Assembly: GCA_020438865.1 (NCBI GenBank)
Contig: JAGQTU010000002.1
Location: forward strand, 1 to 64,000
Source: Mycobacterium sp.
GTDB taxonomy: Bacteria > Actinomycetota > Actinomycetes > Mycobacteriales > Mycobacteriaceae
DNA: 64,000 nt
Reading direction: 5' to 3'
The first letter of the stretch is position 1. Each line of letters begins with the position of its first letter. Shown piece by piece: positions 8,229 through 16,470 of this stretch. Below the pieces are notes generated by a model. That model saw only the letters and a list, made by a program, of their open reading frames with translations. It was not told where the DNA came from and did not search any database. The position numbers were made by a program, and so were the translations under genes.

Positions 8229-8234
8229 GTCAGG

Positions 8235-8240
8235 AGATTA
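8235..8240 (-). promoter_or_regulatory. -10 hexamer TAATCT for the nitroreductase gene (leaderless)
   Basis: On the minus strand TAATCT is followed by CCTGAC and then the ATG, giving the six-base spacing seen repeatedly in this window. Confidence 0.55.
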
Positions 8241-8364
8241 CATTCGGGTAGATGGCGACCGGATTGACCCAGGAAGTCTCCGACGGCCCAGCTGCGAGCG
8301 TGCGCCAGATGTCAGCCCGATCGGCGTGTACCCGAACCGACACGCACTGTCGCGGGAAGGACGC

Positions 8365-11300
8365 TCACCGGAAGTCCCGCGAGCGGGAGCCGACCTTCAT
8401 CGAGATCCGGCCCATCCGTTCGGCCACCACGGTCACCGCGCCGGTGGCGTTCTGCACCTGACCCCGGATCAGCAGGGCCGACGCCGTCTGCGCCAGCTTG
8501 CGGTGCCCGGCCCACACCCCCGGCGTGCAGAGCACGTTGACCATGCCGGTCTCGTCCTCGATGTTCATGAACGTCACGCCCTGTGCGGTGGCCGGGCGCT
8601 GCCGGTGGGTCACCGCCCCGGCGATCAGCACCCGGCTGCCGTCCGGCACGTCGAGCAACCGACCGGCCGGGACGACGCCCATGGCATCGAGGTCGTCGCG
8701 CAGGAACTGGGTCGGGTAGCTGTCCGGTGAGATGCCGGTGGCCCACACGTCGGCGGCGGCCAGTTCCACCTCCGTCATGCCGGGCAGGGTCGGGACATGC
8801 GACGACGAGCCCACCCCGGGCAGCCGGTCGGGTCGCTGGTTGGCCGCCGCCCCCGCCGCCCACAGCGCCTCACGGCGGGTGATGTCGAAGCACCCCAACG
8901 CTCCGGCGGTGGCCAGCGCCTCGGTCTGCGGGACCGAAAGCACAACCCGCCCAGTCAGATCCAGCAGTGAAGCGTACGGGCCGTTGGCGGTTCGCTCGTC
9001 GACGATGCGTTGGGCGAGGTCGTCGCCGATGTGGCGCACCGCCCCCAACCCCAGCCGCACCGCGAGTCCGCCGTCCTCGCACGTGGCGTGCGCCAGGCTG
9101 GCGTTGACGTCCGGCCCGCACACGGTGACCCCGTGCCTGCGCGCATCGGCAACCAGCGACTGCGGTGAGTAGAAGCCCATCGGCTGGGCCCGCAGCAGGG
9201 CCGCGCAGAACACCGCCGGGTGATACAGCTTGAACCAGGAGGAGTAGTACACCAGCGAGGCGAAGCTCAAGGAATGACTTTCCGGGAAGCCGAAATTGGC
9301 GAAGGCCTCCAGCTTCTCGTAGATGCGGTCGGCGACCTCGCCGGTGATCGCGTGCCGCTGTGCCATCCCCGCGTAGAACCGGTCCCGCAGCCGCCGCATC
9401 TTCTCGGTGGAACGCTTGGAACCCATGGCCCGGCGCAGCTGATCCGCCTCCGTCGGCGAGAACCCCGCACAGTCCACGGCGAGCTGCATCAGCTGTTCTT
9501 GAAACAGCGGCACCCCCAACGTCTTCCGCAGGGCCGGCTCCATCGACGGGTGGTCGTAGACCACCGGTTCGAGCCCGTTGCGCCGCTTGATGTAGGGGTG
9601 CACCGAACCGCCCTGGATGGGGCCGGGGCGGATGAGCGCCACCTCCACCACCAGGTCGTAGAACACCCGCGGCTTCAGCCGGGGCAGCGTCGCCATCTGG
9701 GCGCGCGACTCCACCTGGAACACCCCGACGGAGTCCGCGCGCTGCAGCATCTCGTACACCGCCGGATCGGACAGGTCGAGCCGGGCCAGGTCCACCTCGA
9801 TGCCCTTGTGCTCGGCGATCAGGTCGATGGCGTAGTGCAGCGCCGAGAGCATGCCGAGACCCAGTAGGTCGAACTTCACCAAACCGATTGCCGCACAGTC
9901 GTCTTTGTCCCACTGCAGCACACTGCGGTCGGCCATCCGCGCCCATTCCACCGGGCACACATCGGCGATGGGCCGGTCGCAGATCACCATGCCGCCGGAG
10001 TGGATTCCCATGTGCCGCGGCAGATTCTTGATCTGCATCGCCAGGTCGATCACCGGTCCGGGGATGTCCTCGATGTCGGGGGAATCGTCCAGCCCGTTCC
10101 AGCGGCTGATCTGTTTGCTCCAGGCGTCCTGCTGCCCCTGGGAGAACCCGAGCGCACGGGCCATGTCGCGCACCGCGCTGCGGCCCCGATAGGTGATGAC
10201 GTTGGCGACCTGGGCGGCGTAGTCCCGGCCGTACTTGTCGTAGACGTACTGGATCGCCCTCTCGCGCAGATCCGATTCGATGTCGATGTCGATGTCGGGC
10301 GGCCCGTCCCGGGCCGGCGAGAGGAACCGCTCGAACAGCAACTCGTTGGCGATCGGGTCGACGGCGGTGACCCCCAGCGCGTAGCAGACCGCGGAGTTGG
10401 CCGCCGATCCCCTTCCCTGGCACAGGATGTCGTTGCGCCGACAGAACTGGGTGATGTCGTGCACCACCAGGAAGTAGCCCGGGAACTTCAACGCGGCGAT
10501 GACGTCGAGCTCCCGTTCGATCTGCGCGTAGGCCTCCGGGGCCGAGGACCGCGGCCCGTACCGCCGCGCGGCCCCGACCATGACCAGCTCCCGCAGCCAG
10601 CTGTCCTCGGTGTGGCCTTCTGGAACGTCGAACGGCGGCAGCTGGGGGGCGATCAGCGCCAGCCCGAACGCACACTGCTCGCCCAGGTCGGCTGCGGCGG
10701 TGACCGCTTCGGGATACCTGAAGAACAGCCGGGCCATCTCGTCGCCGGAGCGCAGATGCGAACCGCCCAGCGGGGCCAGCCGGCCCGCCGCCTCGTCCAG
10801 GGACTGGCGCGCCCGGATCGCCCCCATCGCCATCGCCAACCGGGCCCGGCCGGGCTCGGCGAAATGCGCGGCGGTGGTGGCGACCACCGTCAGCCCGAAC
10901 CTCCGGGCCAGCGCGCCCAGCGCGGCGTTGCGTTCGTCGTCGAGCGGATCACCGTGGTGGGTGAGTTCGACGCTGACCCGGTCGCGGCCGAACCGGTCCA
11001 CCAGGTCGGCAAGCGCCTCGGCGCCGGCCTCCGGCCCACCGGTCGACAGCGCCTGGCGCACATGGCCTTTGCGGCACCCGGTCAGGATGTGCCAATGCCC
11101 GCCGGCGGCCTCGGTGAGGGTGTCGTAGTCGTAGAGCGGCCTGCCCTTCTCCCCGCCGGCCAGGTGCGCGGCCGCCAGCTGACGCGACAGCCGCCGATAA
11201 CCCTCCGGCCCGCGGGCCAGCACCAGCAGGTGCGGGCCGGGCGGATCGGGGTCTTCGGTGCGGACGGTATTGCTCAGCGACAGCTCGGCGCCGAAGACCG

Positions 11301-11658
11301 TGCGCATGTCGAGTTCCTTGGCGGCCTCGGCGAAGCGCACCACGCCGTAGAGTCCGTCATGGTCGGTCAGCGCCACGGCCCGCAGGTCCAGCCGCACCGC
11401 CTCCTCGACCAGTTCCTCCGGTGTGCTGGCTCCGTCGAGAAAGCTGTAGGCCGAATGGGCGTGCAGTTCGGCGTAGGCAACCGTCGAACGCAGCGGGTGT
11501 TCATCCGTCGGCTCGTAGGGCTGCCGCTTGCGGGACCAGGCCGGGCTGTCACCGCCGTCGGCGTGTGGCTCGCCGAGCGACATCCCGGAACGTCTGGGCT
11601 TGCCGTTGAGCACCCGCTCCATCTCGCCCCAGCTAGGCGGGCCGTTGTGCCACCCCAT
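8365..11658 (-). CDS. dnaE2: DnaE2 error-prone DNA polymerase III alpha subunit
   Basis: A 1097-residue C-family polymerase used for translesion synthesis and damage-induced mutagenesis with ImuA' and ImuB. The N-terminal PHP domain shows ELHAHSAYSFLDGAS and VALTDHDGLYG; the polymerase core shows CQGRGSAANSAVCYALG, PDIDIDIES (catalytic Asp residues), RGRSAVRDMARALG, and LWAAGAAANQRPDRLPG in the C-terminal part; the end HRQRPATAQGVTFMNIEDETGMVNV is the OB-fold. The protein matches the M. tuberculosis DnaE2 N-terminus (MGWxNGPPSWxEMERVLNGKPR), fixing the ATG at 11658. A LexA box sits 14 bases upstream. Expression is thus expected to be SOS-induced. It stands alone here, about 8 kb from imuA'-imuB. 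Confidence 0.95.
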   Translation of the reverse strand: MGWHNGPPSWGEMERVLNGKPRRSGMSLGEPHADGGDSPAWSRKRQPYEPTDEHPLRSTVAYAELHAHSAYSFLDGASTPEELVEEAVRLDLRAVALTDHDGLYGVVRFAEAAKELDMRTVFGAELSLSNTVRTEDPDPPGPHLLVLARGPEGYRRLSRQLAAAHLAGGEKGRPLYDYDTLTEAAGGHWHILTGCRKGHVRQALSTGGPEAGAEALADLVDRFGRDRVSVELTHHGDPLDDERNAALGALARRFGLTVVATTAAHFAEPGRARLAMAMGAIRARQSLDEAAGRLAPLGGSHLRSGDEMARLFFRYPEAVTAAADLGEQCAFGLALIAPQLPPFDVPEGHTEDSWLRELVMVGAARRYGPRSSAPEAYAQIERELDVIAALKFPGYFLVVHDITQFCRRNDILCQGRGSAANSAVCYALGVTAVDPIANELLFERFLSPARDGPPDIDIDIESDLRERAIQYVYDKYGRDYAAQVANVITYRGRSAVRDMARALGFSQGQQDAWSKQISRWNGLDDSPDIEDIPGPVIDLAMQIKNLPRHMGIHSGGMVICDRPIADVCPVEWARMADRSVLQWDKDDCAAIGLVKFDLLGLGMLSALHYAIDLIAEHKGIEVDLARLDLSDPAVYEMLQRADSVGVFQVESRAQMATLPRLKPRVFYDLVVEVALIRPGPIQGGSVHPYIKRRNGLEPVVYDHPSMEPALRKTLGVPLFQEQLMQLAVDCAGFSPTEADQLRRAMGSKRSTEKMRRLRDRFYAGMAQRHAITGEVADRIYEKLEAFANFGFPESHSLSFASLVYYSSWFKLYHPAVFCAALLRAQPMGFYSPQSLVADARRHGVTVCGPDVNASLAHATCEDGGLAVRLGLGAVRHIGDDLAQRIVDERTANGPYASLLDLTGRVVLSVPQTEALATAGALGCFDITRREALWAAGAAANQRPDRLPGVGSSSHVPTLPGMTEVELAAADVWATGISPDSYPTQFLRDDLDAMGVVPAGRLLDVPDGSRVLIAGAVTHRQRPATAQGVTFMNIEDETGMVNVLCTPGVWAGHRKLAQTASALLIRGQVQNATGAVTVVAERMGRISMKVGSRSRDFR

Positions 11659-11664
11659 GGACCG

Positions 11665-11670
11665 ATCTTA
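11665..11670 (-). promoter_or_regulatory. -10 hexamer TAAGAT of dnaE2 (leaderless)
   Basis: TAAGAT on the minus strand, then six bases, then the dnaE2 ATG. It is separated by one base from the LexA box, so LexA binding would cover the promoter. Confidence 0.6.
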
Positions 11671-11671
11671 T

Positions 11672-11687
11672 TCGAATATATGTTCGA
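11672..11687. promoter_or_regulatory. LexA (SOS) box of dnaE2
   Basis: TCGAATATATGTTCGA matches the mycobacterial LexA palindrome TCGAAC-N4-GTTCGA with one mismatch (T for C at position 6). It lies 14 bases upstream of dnaE2 and 73 bases upstream of the divergent DUF899 gene. The identical 16-mer occurs before imuA'. Confidence 0.93.
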
Positions 11688-11760
11688 TGCCCAGGGGTCG
11701 ATGAATTTCGTCCGCCGAACCGGTCCATACAGAGACACTGACGAAAAGAAGGAGATGCGC

Positions 11761-12441
11761 ATGTCCGCCCTACCATCCATCGTCGACCAGCAGACCTGGC
11801 GCGCCGCGCTCGAGGACCTCCGCAAGCGGGAGAAGGCCGCCACCCGCGAACTCGACGCCATCGCCGCCCAGCGCCGCCGGCTGCCGATGGTTCAGTTGCC
11901 CGACTACACCCTCATCGGCCCGGACGGCCCGGTGCGCCTGGTGGACATCTTCGACGGCCACTCCCAGCTGATCGTCTACAACCACATGTGGAGCGACGGC
12001 GCGGAGTGGCAGTGCTCCGGCTGCACCGGGTTCACCACCGTGTTCACCCGGCTGGAGTTCCTGGCCGACTATGACGCCCGGTTCGTCATCGTCACCAACG
12101 GACCCATTGACGAGGCGCTGGCCTACAAGAAGAAGGTCGGCAACAAGATGGACTGGTACTCCTCCTCGGAAAGCTCGTTCGGCGCCGACGTAGACGCCGG
12201 CCCCGGAGAAGGGTTCGGGCTCAACGTCTTCCTGCTCGAAGGCGACACCGTTTACCGCACCTGGCACACCAACGGCCGCGGTGTCGAACAGCTCACCTAC
12301 TCGTTCGCGCTCACCGACGTGCTGCCGTACGGCCGCCAGGAGGAGTGGCAGGACTCCCCCGACGGCTGGCCGAAGCGGCCGAACTACTCCGCGTGGCGCA
12401 GCTCCGAAGACATCGCACGCACCTACGGCGAGGATGGCTAG
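11761..12441 (+). CDS. DUF899 family thioredoxin-fold protein
   Basis: A 226-residue cytosolic protein of the DUF899 family. The fold resembles thioredoxin/peroxiredoxin (LIVYNHMWSDGAEWQCSGCTGFTTVF), with a CSGC dithiol pair where redox cysteines would lie; other conserved parts are RRLPMVQLPDYTLIGPDG near residue 40 and DTVYRTWHTNGRGVEQLTYSFALTDVLPYGRQEEWQDSP near the C-terminus. No activity has been assigned in the family to my knowledge. The ATG at 11761 is preceded by AAGGAG with six bases spacing; an ATG at 11755 would put the binding site too close. It shares its upstream region, including the LexA box, with dnaE2. The VIT1 gene starts 16 bases after its stop. Confidence 0.85.
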   Translation: MSALPSIVDQQTWRAALEDLRKREKAATRELDAIAAQRRRLPMVQLPDYTLIGPDGPVRLVDIFDGHSQLIVYNHMWSDGAEWQCSGCTGFTTVFTRLEFLADYDARFVIVTNGPIDEALAYKKKVGNKMDWYSSSESSFGADVDAGPGEGFGLNVFLLEGDTVYRTWHTNGRGVEQLTYSFALTDVLPYGRQEEWQDSPDGWPKRPNYSAWRSSEDIARTYGEDG

Positions 12442-12445
12442 GCCC

Positions 12446-12451
12446 TACGCT
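12446..12451 (+). promoter_or_regulatory. -10 hexamer TACGCT for the VIT1/CCC1 gene (leaderless)
   Basis: TACGCT, six bases, then GTG at 12458. It sits just past the DUF899 stop, so the transporter gene probably has its own start in addition to any read-through. Confidence 0.5.
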
Positions 12452-12457
12452 GCACAT

Positions 12458-13192
12458 GTGACCGCGACACCGGAGCCCTCCGACCCGCAGCTGCATCCCG
12501 CCGAGCCGCACCACAGCGGCATCGGCAGCAAGCTGAACTGGCTGCGCGCCGGGGTGCTCGGCGCCAACGACGGCATCGTGTCGACGGCGGGCATCGTCGT
12601 CGGCGTCGCGGCCGCCACCGCCGAGCGCGGCCCGATCTTCACCGCCGGCATCGCCGGCCTGGCCGCCGGCGCGCTGTCGATGGCCGTCGGTGAGTACGTG
12701 TCGGTGAGCACCCAGCGCGACACCGAGAAGGCGCTGCTGCGCAAGGAGCGCCGGGAACTCGACACCCAGCCGGACGCCGAGTTCGACGAGCTCGCCGCCC
12801 TCTACGAGGCCAAGGGGCTGTCGCCGGCCACCGCCCGCACCGTCGCCCGGGAGCTGAGCGACCACGACGCGTTCGCCGCCCACATCGACGTCGAACTCGG
12901 CATCGATCCCGACGAGTTGACCAACCCCTGGCAGGCCGCGATCTCCTCGGCCATCGCATTCACGGTCGGGGCGATCCTGCCGCTGCTGGCGATCCTGCTC
13001 CTCCCGCCCTCGACGCGGGTCCCGATCACCTTCGTGGCCGTGCTGATCGCCCTGGCGTTCACCGGCTGGCTCAGCGCCCGCCTCGGCGGCGCCAACATCG
13101 CCCGCGCGATTCAGCGGGTTGTGATCGGCGGCGCGCTGGCCATGGCCATCACGTTCGGCATCGGCCACCTGGTCGGTGGCGTGGTCGGCTGA
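12458..13192 (+). CDS. VIT1/CCC1 family iron/manganese transporter
   Basis: A 244-residue membrane transporter of the vacuolar iron transporter family. NWLRAGVLGANDGIVSTAGIVVGV is the family's first-helix signature; GLAAGALSMAVGEYVSVSTQRDTEKALLRKER follows in helix 2, leading to a cytosolic metal-binding domain rich in Glu and Asp (residues about 88-150, KERRELDTQPDAEFDEL, ARELSDHDAFAAHIDVELGID). Three more helices end the protein (about 158-177, 182-202, 217-240). Predicted role is export of Fe2+ or Mn2+ from the cytosol by proton antiport. GTG 12458 is chosen because of the -10 hexamer; an ATG at 12434 overlapping the DUF899 gene is an alternative. Substrate inferred from family. Confidence 0.87.
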   Translation: MTATPEPSDPQLHPAEPHHSGIGSKLNWLRAGVLGANDGIVSTAGIVVGVAAATAERGPIFTAGIAGLAAGALSMAVGEYVSVSTQRDTEKALLRKERRELDTQPDAEFDELAALYEAKGLSPATARTVARELSDHDAFAAHIDVELGIDPDELTNPWQAAISSAIAFTVGAILPLLAILLLPPSTRVPITFVAVLIALAFTGWLSARLGGANIARAIQRVVIGGALAMAITFGIGHLVGGVVG

Positions 13193-13200
13193 CCGCCGAG

Positions 13201-14352
13201 CTACTGAGCGAGCTCGATCACCGACACCGTGTCGTCATTGAAGCTGGTGACGTAGACGGCATGGCTGTCGGGGTCCACCGCGACACCGTGGCCCAGCGAT
13301 GAGTGACCCATCGACACGGTCGCGGTGACAGCCCGCTCGGTCCCGTCGATCACGGACACCATGTCGTCGGCGAATTTGGCGACGTAGACGGTGTCGGTGC
13401 CGGAATCCACCGCCACCGCATCCACCGACTTGCCGATGGGAACGGTGGCGACCACCGTGCGGGTCGACCCGTCGATCACCGAGACCCTGCCGCTGCGCGA
13501 CGGCGGCTGGGTATCTTGAGCGGCGCCTTCGGGATCCCGGGTGCCGACATAGACACTGTGAGTGGCCGGATCCACCGCGACCGTGTCGGGCCACTGGCCC
13601 ACGGCCAGCGTCGCGGTGACGGTATTCGTCGAGGTGTCGATCACTGACACAGAGTCGTCGGCAGAGTTGGTGACGTAGACCGCGTGGTTGCCCGGATCCA
13701 CCGCCAGTCCACCGAGATATTTGCCGACGGCCACGGTGACCACGACCTTCCTGGTCGACCCGTCGATCACCGACACCATGCCCTGTCCGCTCCGATCGTC
13801 GGACCCGCCGACGTAGACGGTGTGGCTGCCCGGATCCACCGCCACCGTCCGCGGGCTGGGGCCGACAGGCACGGTGTCGGTGACTGTCAGTGTCGCGCCG
13901 TCCATCACCGTCACCGTGCCGTCCTCGGAGTTGGTGACGTAGACGGTGTGGGTGGCCGGGTCCACCGCCACCCCGCTGGAGCCCTTGCCGACGCGCACCG
14001 TCCGGCCGACCGTGTGGGTCGTGACGTCGATTACCGACACCGTGCCCTGGCCACCCTCGCGGCCCGCATGGGCGACGTAGACGGTCCGGGTGCCGGGATC
14101 CACCGCCACGCCGCCGGGGCCATTGCCGACGGGGATGGTGGCGGTCAATCGATACTGACGTTGCCCACTGGGACCTTGCCGGCCGGTCGACGCCGTGGAC
14201 GCCGGAGAACTCGACGACGAGGCCTGGCCCCCGGCCGGCTTGCCGCATCCGGACAGCGCGACGACCAAGCCGGCCGCTGTGACGACCGCGAGCATGGCGG
14301 CGACCGTGGCTGTCGGGGCTGGCCGCCGGTCGGCAAGTTTCTGGTCCGTCAT
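13201..14352 (-). CDS. YVTN/NHL beta-propeller lipoprotein
   Basis: A 383-residue exported protein. The N-terminus has a basic start, hydrophobic segment (about 17-35) and lipobox VALSGC with the lipidated Cys at 36, then a Ser/Thr-rich linker. The rest consists of about seven blade repeats with the pattern GVAVDPxTxTVYVxNxxDxxVSVIDxxTxTVxATVxVG, typical of YVTN seven-bladed propellers found on surfaces of archaea and actinobacteria. Such domains bind proteins or polysaccharides; ligand unknown. The repeats are very similar to one another, so the gene could expand or contract by recombination. It follows htdY by 12 bases on the same strand and converges on the VIT1 gene with an 8-base gap. 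Confidence 0.85.
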   Translation of the reverse strand: MTDQKLADRRPAPTATVAAMLAVVTAAGLVVALSGCGKPAGGQASSSSSPASTASTGRQGPSGQRQYRLTATIPVGNGPGGVAVDPGTRTVYVAHAGREGGQGTVSVIDVTTHTVGRTVRVGKGSSGVAVDPATHTVYVTNSEDGTVTVMDGATLTVTDTVPVGPSPRTVAVDPGSHTVYVGGSDDRSGQGMVSVIDGSTRKVVVTVAVGKYLGGLAVDPGNHAVYVTNSADDSVSVIDTSTNTVTATLAVGQWPDTVAVDPATHSVYVGTRDPEGAAQDTQPPSRSGRVSVIDGSTRTVVATVPIGKSVDAVAVDSGTDTVYVAKFADDMVSVIDGTERAVTATVSMGHSSLGHGVAVDPDSHAVYVTSFNDDTVSVIELAQ

Positions 14353-14364
14353 CAGGCGCCCCCA

Positions 14365-15234
14365 TCACTCGGTGTATTCGGCGACCCCGTCGTCGAGCAC
14401 CACCCGGGTGTTGGACCCGTCCGGGCCGCTGGCCTCGGTGCGGTAGACGGCCTTGCCCGGCTCGGTTCGCCAGATCGACGTGGTGAGCGTCTCGCCGGGG
14501 AACACCGGCGACGAGAACCGGGCCGCCATCGCGGTCAGCTTCGCCGAGTCGTTGCCCGCGAGTTCGGCCAGCAGCGCCCGGCCGGCGAACCCGTAGGTGC
14601 ACAGCCCATGCAGGATCGGGGTCGGGAAGCCGGCCATCTCCCGGGCGAACCACGGATCGCTGTGCAGCGGGTTGCGGTCACCGGACAGCCGGTACAGCAG
14701 GGCCTGGTCCTCGCGGGTCGGCGCGGCGATCCGGGCGTCGGGCTCGCGGTCCGGGAACTCCGGCGCCTCCGGGCGCTGGCCGGGCTGCCCCCCGAATCCG
14801 CCCTCGCCGCGGATGACGGCCGTGGCCAGGGTCTCGGCGACCAGTTCACCCGTGGCCGGGTCGGTGCCGCGGCCGCGCATCATCAGGATCGCGTTCTTGC
14901 CGGGGCCCTTGTCCTGGATATCGGCCACCTCGGAGACCACCGACAGCGAGCCGGCGGCCGGCAGCGGCTTGTACAGCCGAATCTCCTGCGACCCATGCAG
15001 CAGCATGCCCCAGTTGAAGGTCCCCACCTTGGATGCGGCGGCGAAGCCCATGCAGCAGATCACCGCGAAGGTCGGCAGCACCTGCTGGGCGATGTCGTGG
15101 CTGTTCTCGGTGGTGTAGGCCAGGTCGCCGGTGCCGGCGCCGACGCCCAGCGCGTACAGCATGGTGTCGCGTTCGGTCCAGGTCTGGGTGTGCGGCTCGG
15201 TCACCGCGCCGATTGCCGTGGGATCGATTGCCAT
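14365..15234 (-). CDS. htdY: HtdY (R)-specific 3-hydroxyacyl-thioester dehydratase
   Basis: A 289-residue MaoC-like double hot-dog hydratase acting on (3R)-hydroxyacyl-CoA or related thioesters. The C-terminal hot dog holds the hydratase-2 motif YRLSGDRNPLHSDPWFA with catalytic Asp and His; the N-terminal half (GVGAGTGDLAYTTENSHDIAQQVLPTFAVI) is the degenerate partner domain. It corresponds to Rv3389c of M. tuberculosis, as does the neighbour lpqD. The ATG at 15234 is preceded by AGGAG with seven-base spacing, so it is chosen over an upstream in-frame ATG at 15312. Likely roles are fatty-acid or sterol side-chain metabolism; the exact substrate is not evident. Confidence 0.9.
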   Translation of the reverse strand: MAIDPTAIGAVTEPHTQTWTERDTMLYALGVGAGTGDLAYTTENSHDIAQQVLPTFAVICCMGFAAASKVGTFNWGMLLHGSQEIRLYKPLPAAGSLSVVSEVADIQDKGPGKNAILMMRGRGTDPATGELVAETLATAVIRGEGGFGGQPGQRPEAPEFPDREPDARIAAPTREDQALLYRLSGDRNPLHSDPWFAREMAGFPTPILHGLCTYGFAGRALLAELAGNDSAKLTAMAARFSSPVFPGETLTTSIWRTEPGKAVYRTEASGPDGSNTRVVLDDGVAEYTE

Positions 15235-15326
15235 GGGCGTGCTCCTGACGGGTCGAAGTGAGGGTCTCATCCTCGCACTGCGGAAATTCTCGCCCGCTCG
15301 CGCGATCGACAAGGCACCCTTATGGC

Positions 15327-16034
15327 ATGCAGCTCACCCGCGCCCGAAGGATCACCGCGACGATCACCGCCCTGCTGGCGGTGGTCATGCTCGCCGCCTG
15401 CAGTTCGCCAGCGCCCAAGGAACGCACGATCACCTTGACGTTCATCCGGCACGGTGAGTCCCAGGGCAATGCCGACGGGGTGGCCGACACCGCCGTTCCG
15501 GGGCCGTCGCTGACGCCGGCCGGCGAGCAGCAGGCCGCCGCGGTGGCCAGCCGGCTGCAGGGCAACCGCTATGACGGCATCTACGCCTCGGAGATGGTGC
15601 GCACCCAGCAGACGGCGGCGCCGATGTCCAAGGCACTCGGTGAACCGGTGAACGTGCTGCCCGGGCTCAATGAGATCAACGCCGGCTGGTTCGACGGCGG
15701 GCCGGTGAAGAGCATCGCATCGACGTTCCTGGTCGCCCCGATGAACTGGCTGCAGGGTGACCGCAACTTCGCCATCCCCGGCTCGGTGAACGGCAACCAG
15801 TTCAACCAGCAGTTCACCGGTGCGGTGCAGCGCATCTACGAGAGCGGCGACACCAAGCCGGTCGCGTTCTCCAGCGCCGTCTCGATCATGATGTGGACGC
15901 TGATGAACGCCCGCAACGGCAAGGACAGCCTGCTGACCGATCACCCGCTGCCCAACGCCGGCCGCGTGGTGCTCACCGGGAACCCGGTGCAGGGGTGGAC
16001 GCTCGTGGACTGGGACGGCATCACGTCGTTCTGA
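15327..16034 (+). CDS. lpqD: LpqD-like histidine phosphatase superfamily lipoprotein
   Basis: A 235-residue exported lipoprotein: basic start, hydrophobic segment and lipobox VMLAAC with Cys 25, followed by a phosphoglycerate-mutase-like domain. The first catalytic block LTFIRHGESQGNADG is intact, and YASEMVRTQQTAAPM fits the family. The second catalytic histidine is missing: the segment where VxHG is usual reads VAFSSAVSIMMW. From memory the M. tuberculosis counterpart Rv3390 also has a degenerate active site. So phosphatase activity is doubtful; a binding or structural role is possible. The ATG at 15327 gives the shortest signal peptide; an in-frame upstream start exists at 15258. The thioesterase gene starts one base after its stop. 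Confidence 0.83.
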   Translation: MQLTRARRITATITALLAVVMLAACSSPAPKERTITLTFIRHGESQGNADGVADTAVPGPSLTPAGEQQAAAVASRLQGNRYDGIYASEMVRTQQTAAPMSKALGEPVNVLPGLNEINAGWFDGGPVKSIASTFLVAPMNWLQGDRNFAIPGSVNGNQFNQQFTGAVQRIYESGDTKPVAFSSAVSIMMWTLMNARNGKDSLLTDHPLPNAGRVVLTGNPVQGWTLVDWDGITSF

Positions 16035-16035
16035 C

Positions 16036-16443
16036 ATGCCGCCCGCACAGTTCGCCATGCCGCTGCGAGTGCGCTACGTCGAATGCGACATGCAGGGCAG
16101 GGTGTTCAACGGCCACTACCTGACCTGGATCGACATGGCCCACAGCGAGGCGATCCGCGACATGGTCGGCGGCTATCAGGTCCTCATCGACAGGGGTATC
16201 GACGTCGTGGTCGCCGCCGCGGAGTTGCAGTTCCGGCTGCCCGCCCATTTCGACGAGGAACTGGTGGTGGGAGTCGGGATCGATCCGCCGGGCCGTACGT
16301 CGCTGCGCAGTGAGTACCTGATCCGCCGCGGCGACGACGTGATCGCCGAAGCGACGATGATCCACGTCTGCGTCGACTCGACGACGTTCGAGAAGCGGGA
16401 GTGGCCGGACTGGTTCCGCGACGAGTTCGCCGCCGTCGGCTGA
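16036..16443 (+). CDS. acyl-CoA thioesterase, 4-hydroxybenzoyl-CoA thioesterase (hot-dog) family
   Basis: A 135-residue single hot-dog domain protein hydrolysing acyl-CoA thioesters in the cytosol. The block LRVRYVECDMQGRVFNGHYLTWIDMAHSEAI matches the 4HBT/YbgC pattern, with Asp 18 at the catalytic position (usual D-x-x-G-H-V-N); the HINGHY element is replaced by RVFNGHYLTWID, which still keeps the Asn. TSLRSEYLIRRGDDVIAEATMIHVCVD is the later beta sheet. Start ATG lies one base after the lpqD stop; the two are surely co-transcribed. In M. tuberculosis other genes (acrA1, cmaA1) occupy this spot, so this is a local difference. Substrate unknown. Confidence 0.82.
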   Translation: MPPAQFAMPLRVRYVECDMQGRVFNGHYLTWIDMAHSEAIRDMVGGYQVLIDRGIDVVVAAAELQFRLPAHFDEELVVGVGIDPPGRTSLRSEYLIRRGDDVIAEATMIHVCVDSTTFEKREWPDWFRDEFAAVG

Positions 16444-16457
16444 GGGTTCGCGGCCGG

Positions 16458-16463
16458 TATCGT
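16458..16463 (+). promoter_or_regulatory. -10 hexamer TATCGT for iunH (leaderless)
   Basis: TATCGT is followed by seven bases and the GTG at 16471, consistent with a transcription start on the start codon. Confidence 0.45.
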
Positions 16464-16470
16464 TGCCGCA

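Noticed and set aside
10000-11755. Upstream extension of the DUF899 frame through the dnaE2 region
   Set aside because: It is antisense to dnaE2; a good ribosome binding site and the family N-terminus set the start at 11761.
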